Assembly (NCBI GenBank): GCA_910588195.1
Contig: CAJUPN010000007.1
Span: 1-64,000 of the forward strand
Length of the DNA: 64,000 nucleotides
Source of the DNA: an uncultured Bacilli bacterium
GTDB lineage: Bacteria; Bacillota_I; Bacilli_A; RF39; UBA660
Reading direction: 5' to 3'
Shown here: positions 59,714-64,000 of the stretch, piece by piece
Position numbering within the stretch: the stretch's first letter is position 1
Layout: each line of letters starts with the position of its first letter
Notes under the pieces: generated by a model
Told to the model about the DNA's origin: nothing
The model's database searches: none
The model's input: only the letters and a program-made list of their open reading frames with translations
Position numbers and translations under genes: made by a program

Positions 59714-60229
59714 ATGTTTTATTATTTAAATAATTTCTTTTTATTTTCAATATTTGGCTATTTTTTTGAATCAATAATGTTTCTTCTTTTAAGTATGCAT
59801 AATCAAAGTGGTTTTTTGCACCTTTTTTGGACACCTTTTTACGGAACTGGAGTAATTATTACTATTTTACTTGATAAACTAGTAAAAAAGTTTAAGTTAA
59901 AAGAATTTCAATATGTAGTAGTATTAAGTGTATTACTCTTTTTAACTTTAACAATTTTAGAATATATTGGTGGTATTGCTTTAGAATATCTTTTTGGTTA
60001 TTCTTTATGGACTTATGAACATATACCTTTACATATAGGAAAATATATATCAATTCCAACATCAATTGGTTGGGTATGCTTTTCTTTCTTTTACTTATTG
60101 ATAAAGAAATATACTGATAAACTAATATTAAAAATACCAAAGTTTATAAGTATTAGTTTTTTAATAATATTTGTAATTGATAATATTATTACAATTTATC
60201 AAGTTTTACATTTTAGAGACTTCTTCTAA
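59714..60229 (+). CDS. CmpB-family putative ABC transporter permease
   Basis: 171 aa with five to six membrane helices. Conserved blocks FSIFGYFFESI, TPFYGTGVI, EYIGGIALEYLFGYSLWTYEH and the SIPTSIGW segment match the ABC_trans_CmpB family (PF06541-type). The family's role is not established and no ATPase partner is encoded here. AGGTGAT precedes the ATG. Its 3' end overlaps the convergent kinase-like gene by 17 bases. Confidence 0.8.
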   Translation: MFYYLNNFFLFSIFGYFFESIMFLLLSMHNQSGFLHLFWTPFYGTGVIITILLDKLVKKFKLKEFQYVVVLSVLLFLTLTILEYIGGIALEYLFGYSLWTYEHIPLHIGKYISIPTSIGWVCFSFFYLLIKKYTDKLILKIPKFISISFLIIFVIDNIITIYQVLHFRDFF

Positions 60230-61115
60230 TGTTTAATGTTTTTACAAAATCTTCTATTTCGTCGATGCTCGAATTATATTCACTTACTATAGCAATGTGT
60301 TTGTCATCTACTCCTGCTTTTTCTAATTCAAATTCTAGTGCTTCTTTTTCAAAATCAATATTATATAGTCCATCGATATCAATATCAAAAAGAAAATCGA
60401 AAATCAAATTCATTAATCTAAATAAACATTCATGTTCATATAGTTCATCTTTTCTTTGAGTATAAATAGTTGATTTACCTTCTAAATCTATAAGATGGGG
60501 ATGTAATCGATAATCAACTAATATATGAGAATGCCCTACTAATTCTTTGGTCCCATTTGAGTGAATAAATACTGACTTACTAGAGTATGGTGAATTATCA
60601 AGATCCACGTGGTAAATATTGTTTTCTATTAATTCACGAACAATTTTTAAAATTTCCAGAGTTATTTGTCTTTTTAGAGAAAAAGGAAGACCTTTTAATT
60701 TATGAATTTGAATTCCCTTTTGATAATCTATTAAACATCCAGCGAATATCTTTTCAACATAAACAAGATTTTTAGGTAATCGAGTTTTAGTTATTCTTTT
60801 TTGTTTTTCTATTGCTAATTTAATCGCATTTTTTGAAGGGAGTTTTAAACGTTCATCACTTTCCTCATTATAAATATATGCGGTTAAAACATCAAATACT
60901 CTCTCATCATAATTGCCTTTTTCGTATATTTTTACAGAATCTTTTTCAGTAGCAGTTAAACTGAGCATTATATTTTCTAAATTTTTATGATATATCTTTA
61001 TTATTTCTTGGCGATTATATCTAAATGTTACGCCATCTTTTCCATAACCAATTTTTCTTTTCTGAACAGAAAGAAATTCTTCTTTACTTAAATATATAGG
61101 TGAAGTTTGTTCCAT
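60213..61115 (-). CDS. Protein-kinase-like protein
   Basis: 300 aa. Gly-rich loop IGYGKDGVTFRY (22-33), probable Lys40 (EIIKIYHK), a catalytic-loop counterpart NIYHVDLDNSPYSSKSVFI and a DFG-like LIDLEG. The C-terminal lobe is helical. It is the same general type as the kinase-like protein at 32444-33274 (both have IGxGxxGVxxxY loops) but is not a close copy. No membrane helix. AAGGAG precedes the ATG. Substrate unknown. Confidence 0.6.
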   Translation of the reverse strand: MEQTSPIYLSKEEFLSVQKRKIGYGKDGVTFRYNRQEIIKIYHKNLENIMLSLTATEKDSVKIYEKGNYDERVFDVLTAYIYNEESDERLKLPSKNAIKLAIEKQKRITKTRLPKNLVYVEKIFAGCLIDYQKGIQIHKLKGLPFSLKRQITLEILKIVRELIENNIYHVDLDNSPYSSKSVFIHSNGTKELVGHSHILVDYRLHPHLIDLEGKSTIYTQRKDELYEHECLFRLMNLIFDFLFDIDIDGLYNIDFEKEALEFELEKAGVDDKHIAIVSEYNSSIDEIEDFVKTLNIRRSL

Positions 61116-61184
61116 AGTTGTCTCCTTAAGTTTTTATACTTGTTCTATATAATAACACAAACTTAAGAAATTTTATATTAAATA

Positions 61185-61997
61185 TTAGACTTTCTTGTAA
61201 ATTTCTTCTTCTTTTACATATCCATCACTAATTCTATAAGGGGCTACTTCATTAGTTAAAGTTTCTTCTATTATAAATTCTTTATCACATACTGATTCTT
61301 TTATAGTTTTTGCGGTTGGTTCTTCGTATATACTTCCAGATAAAAAGACTTTGTCTCCTTTTCTATATTTTAAAGTTGATTCGTTCAAATGATTTAAATT
61401 AGCATCTCTAATGATTTTAGGATAATCATAAAAAGCAATATCTCCATCTACTCTACCTCTAATACCTGCTAGTTCTTCATAAGATGTATGTTGCCACATT
61501 CCTGCTTTTCCTTTATATGTGAAACGATCATTCCATTCAGCAACCCATTTATCAAATGCATCAAGTTCACTAGAATCTAAGTGACTCCTTAAAGTATTAA
61601 GGCTTGCATATATTCCAACGTAATAGCCATTTCTTTCCATTTCTTCACAGTAATATTTTACTACTTCTACAAGATCTTCTTTTCGCATATTCATTTGACG
61701 CTTAGATTCTACATCTAAAAATACTGGATACTCTAATTTTTTATCTTTTATAAGTCTTAAGGTATGTAAAACTTCACTTCTTGCTTCATCTAAATTAGTT
61801 GCATAACTATAAAGGTAAACACCAAATGGTATATTTAATTCTTTACACATTGCTGCATTTCTTTCAAAGCGTGTATCGTCTTGTCTTCGTGAATTGTTTC
61901 CCCATCCACATCTAATAATGGCAAAATCTATATAAGGTTTAACTTTTACCCAATCAATATTACCTTGGTAGGAAGAAACATCAATTCCTTTTAGCAC
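61185..61997 (-). CDS. GH25 lysozyme-type muramidase
   Basis: 270 aa without a signal peptide. GH25 catalytic domain at about 1-195: GIDVSSYQGNIDW (catalytic Asp), FAIIRCGWG, YPVFLDVES (DxE pair), GYYVGIYAS, MWQHTSYEE, GRVDGDIAFYDYP. An SH3-like C-terminus (about 205-270) follows. It cleaves the beta-1,4 bond between MurNAc and GlcNAc. The start is GTG after AGGAGG. No export signal, as in phage lysins, but no holin is adjacent. Confidence 0.92.
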   Translation of the reverse strand: MLKGIDVSSYQGNIDWVKVKPYIDFAIIRCGWGNNSRRQDDTRFERNAAMCKELNIPFGVYLYSYATNLDEARSEVLHTLRLIKDKKLEYPVFLDVESKRQMNMRKEDLVEVVKYYCEEMERNGYYVGIYASLNTLRSHLDSSELDAFDKWVAEWNDRFTYKGKAGMWQHTSYEELAGIRGRVDGDIAFYDYPKIIRDANLNHLNESTLKYRKGDKVFLSGSIYEEPTAKTIKESVCDKEFIIEETLTNEVAPYRISDGYVKEEEIYKKV

Positions 61998-62064
61998 ACT
62001 ATCACCTCCTTTGCTATATTTTATGTTGGTTATATCAAACTCGCTTAAACTCTTGCATTAAAAA

Positions 62065-62084
62065 AGGAAGATTTTTATCTTCCT
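62065..62084 (-). terminator. Terminator of DUF2207 gene
   Basis: AGGAAGAT/ATCTTCCT with a short loop followed by TTTTTT on the minus strand, overlapping the gene's last codons. Confidence 0.8.
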
Positions 62085-63667
62085 ACAGGGTTGTATCTAT
62101 TTTTATCACGTTTGTTTTTCTTATCTTTCTTGTATTCTTCAATCGCGATTGAATAAACATTATTGTAAAGATATTTTACTTTAGAAAATTTTTCTAAAAC
62201 TAAAGCTCCAGCATTATTGGGATTTTTTCTTAATAATTCTTTATATAAATTTTCATCTACTCTTAAAAGGATTGATGATACAAGAGATAATTTATAAATT
62301 TCTTCTGTTAATTCAGTTTCTCTTGGTACTTGATTAAAGTTAAGTAAGTATTTTTTAAATCCTTGAATATTTTCGGCTTCATTGTAGATAACTTTATTAA
62401 GATATATTTTATTTTTTTTGACATTAACATTTCTTTTTAGATATTCATCCTTAATCGCGTAAGCAACTACAGAATCATACCAATCGATAATTTCTTTAGG
62501 ATTGTTTTTAACATATCTAGTAAATTTATTATTATCAAGAATTAAATTACTAGAAGAAGAAAGTAAAATATTATAAAGGTTTTGATCTAATGGAGATGCA
62601 AATGTTACATTTTCTGTAAGTCTTAAGAAGAATCTTGAATCACTTTCTTCAATTTTTATAATTCCTTCTAATATCCATTTAAATATAAGAGTTCCGATTA
62701 AACAAGATCGATGCCTTATTACACTGTAATAGTTAGCAATAAAATATGTCTTATATAAATCTCCTTCACAAGGTATTCTATCAACATATTTTGATTCTTG
62801 TAAGGAAGGTACTACTTTAGATCTTTTATAAGGTTTTATACTTTTATAATCAGCACTTATTTTATCTTTCTTGATTAATTTATAAATAGAAAAACCAAGA
62901 AGAAAAGCAATGGTTAATATAATTAAAATCATGATTAGTATATTATCTAACACTTCTTCAATATAAGCATGAATTGGAGTCTTAGCTTTATATTCTTCAT
63001 ATTTTTCTTGGAATTTACCTTTGCTAACTAGATGATGTGAAAATTCATAGTCAGCTAAGGATGCCATTATTTTTATTTTGGTTTTAGATTTTACATTTGA
63101 GGAAAATAAGTGAATCTTACCTTTATCAAATTCACAAGAAATATTATTACCTATTCCATAAAGAGCCATATTATTTTCATTAAACTCCGTAAATCCTGAA
63201 ATATAAACATCTAATATACCTATTTCTAAAGAATTAGTTGAAGATAGAATATTCCAGTTGATTGCTGAAACATCATCATATTTAGTTATTATGCCATCAA
63301 CCTTATATTTAATAGTTAATGATGCTTCTTTATTATTGGTTGTAAATCTAATCTTTTTTGTTTTTCCAGAATCTTGGTAATTATAAACTAAGTTTCTGTC
63401 CTTATTAAATTTATCAATATAAAGATAACTTGTTCCAGATTCTTCAGTTATACTAACATCTGTAATTTTTGTTTTAGAAACATCATAAAAATTTTTTTCA
63501 AAATAATTATTGTTTTGGGGGCCAATCTGCCATACTTCTGTTATTTCGGCAATTCCATCTTCTAATATTGCAATCTCGACATCCATTCTATTTACTTTGG
63601 CAAGAGCAAAGGCATTTGATGAAAAAGCAAAAAAGCAGATAATTATAAGTAAAAGTTTTTTCTTCAT
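62075..63667 (-). CDS. DUF2207 membrane protein
   Basis: 530 aa: signal peptide (1-22), an extracytoplasmic beta domain (about 23-205; VEIAILEDGIAEITEVW, YNYQDSGKTKKIRF, NWNILSS) characteristic of DUF2207, one membrane helix (about 242-265), then a large cytoplasmic part (about 270-530) with a Tyr/Leu-rich helical region. The family is widespread in Firmicutes and Actinobacteria; function unknown, presumed envelope. It starts four bases after the prepilin peptidase gene with AGGAG, so the two are co-transcribed. Confidence 0.85.
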   Translation of the reverse strand: MKKKLLLIIICFFAFSSNAFALAKVNRMDVEIAILEDGIAEITEVWQIGPQNNNYFEKNFYDVSKTKITDVSITEESGTSYLYIDKFNKDRNLVYNYQDSGKTKKIRFTTNNKEASLTIKYKVDGIITKYDDVSAINWNILSSTNSLEIGILDVYISGFTEFNENNMALYGIGNNISCEFDKGKIHLFSSNVKSKTKIKIMASLADYEFSHHLVSKGKFQEKYEEYKAKTPIHAYIEEVLDNILIMILIILTIAFLLGFSIYKLIKKDKISADYKSIKPYKRSKVVPSLQESKYVDRIPCEGDLYKTYFIANYYSVIRHRSCLIGTLIFKWILEGIIKIEESDSRFFLRLTENVTFASPLDQNLYNILLSSSSNLILDNNKFTRYVKNNPKEIIDWYDSVVAYAIKDEYLKRNVNVKKNKIYLNKVIYNEAENIQGFKKYLLNFNQVPRETELTEEIYKLSLVSSILLRVDENLYKELLRKNPNNAGALVLEKFSKVKYLYNNVYSIAIEEYKKDKKNKRDKNRYNPVGR

Positions 63668-63671
63668 AATT

Positions 63672-64000
63672 TTATACTCCTAATAAAATATTTATAAATT
63701 GGTAAAATAGACTACTGTTCCAGTAAATTATTAACATACTTATCGCTAAGAAAGGACCAAAAGGTATCATACCCTCACTTTTTTTTATGGTACTATATAT
63801 GGCATAAGGAAGTGCTAAGATAGCACCTAGAAAGATATAGATTATTCCTAGTTTAAAACCTAAAAGCATTCCAGCAATAAAGGTTAATTTTACGTCACCC
63901 CAACCTAGTGATTCTTGTTTAAAGGATTTATCGCCAATCATTTTTACAATAAGCATTATTAAAAAAAGTATTCCTCCTCTAAAAAGGCTATGTAATAGAT
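63672..64000 (-). CDS. Prepilin peptidase (A24), partial, cut by window end
   Basis: The frame is open from 64000 down to the stop at 63672 (110 codons here). GWGDVKLTFIAG carries the second catalytic Asp of type IV prepilin peptidases and IPFGPFLA the typical following motif; four membrane helices are visible. An ATG at 63956 is internal: the frame continues upstream as SLFRGGILFLIML, another helix, so the true N-terminus with the first Asp lies outside. It processes type IV pilin-like or competence pseudopilins; no pilin operon is in the window. Confidence 0.85.
   Translation of the reverse strand, partial: LLHSLFRGGILFLIMLIVKMIGDKSFKQESLGWGDVKLTFIAGMLLGFKLGIIYIFLGAILALPYAIYSTIKKSEGMIPFGPFLAISMLIIYWNSSLFYQFINILLGV

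Noticed and set aside
63672..63956. Complete 94-aa prepilin-peptidase-like protein starting at 63956
   Set aside because: The frame stays open to the window end and encodes another membrane helix upstream, so the ATG at 63956 is internal and the gene is truncated by the window edge.
1..64000. CRISPR arrays, tRNA, rRNA and insertion sequences
   Set aside because: No regularly spaced repeats, cloverleaf-like sequences, rRNA signatures, or transposase with terminal inverted repeats were seen. The Rpn gene lacks flanking element ends.
1..64000. Mycoplasma-type code with TGA as Trp
   Set aside because: Trp is encoded by TGG in all the recognised proteins checked, and TGA acts as a stop at several gene junctions (for example the ATGA overlaps at 7390, 11442 and 50475).

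Overview
The window is a chromosomal segment of a very AT-rich, low-GC Gram-positive bacterium. It looks like a Bacillota/Mollicutes-related, probably gut-associated lineage, but there is no rRNA or other marker here to fix the taxon. The supporting signs are SpoVS, a D-Ala-D-Ala carboxypeptidase, many short bitopic envelope proteins, strong GGAGG-type ribosome binding sites, TTGNNN-N17-TATAAT promoters and U-tailed terminators. TGG is used for Trp and TGA acts as a stop, so the standard bacterial code applies. Most genes lie on the minus strand.

Layout. 1-2.2 kb: InlB-repeat surface protein, SpoVS and an orphan 5-hmdU-DNA-kinase-helical-domain protein. 2.2-13.2 kb: two consecutive minus-strand operons (promoters at 13156-13184 and 8132-8160). 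They encode paralogous bitopic membrane proteins and two cysteine-rich secreted giants of 1111 and 1075 aa, one with thioester-domain-like motifs. 13.2-13.65 kb: a free-standing structured ncRNA candidate of about 420 nt. 13.7-19.8 kb: housekeeping genes (coiled-coil protein, NadK, rRNA-type methyltransferase, slipin plus DUF1653, SDR, PAP2). 20.0-21.7 kb: a secreted FGE/C-lectin-like protein whose tail resembles variable regions of diversity-generating retroelements. 21.9-22.4 kb: a second free-standing ncRNA candidate of about 520 nt. 22.4-30.8 kb: membrane and regulatory genes, CBS-type pyrophosphatase, Rpn nuclease, LysR and UvrB. 30.9-33.3 kb: a decayed dinD, then an operon of a kinase-like protein and a 393-aa miniature UvrA-like ATPase.

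34.2-49.8 kb is the most distinctive part. It is one minus-strand transcription unit running from a promoter at 49766-49794 to a terminator at 34242-34267. In order it holds a small gene, two phage tail-collar proteins, a 2033-aa RHS/YD-repeat toxin with a GIY-YIG nuclease tip and an overlapping immunity gene, and an orphan second toxin tip with its own immunity gene. Next come further immunity genes and decayed fragments, an M23/LysM endolysin, a holin and an ArpU-like phage regulator. The big toxin has no signal peptide, so release by holin/endolysin lysis with targeting by the collar proteins is a coherent hypothesis. No capsid, sheath, tube, terminase or integrase gene is present.

49.9-64 kb: RdgB operon, DHH phosphoesterase, a second ArpU-like gene with a long non-coding leader, small envelope genes, ferritin-like protein, DacF-type carboxypeptidase, CmpB-family membrane protein, kinase-like protein, GH25 lysozyme, DUF2207 protein and a prepilin peptidase cut by the window edge.

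No tRNA, rRNA, CRISPR array, insertion sequence or recombinase was recognised. Functional calls rest on motif recognition by eye; no database search was run.
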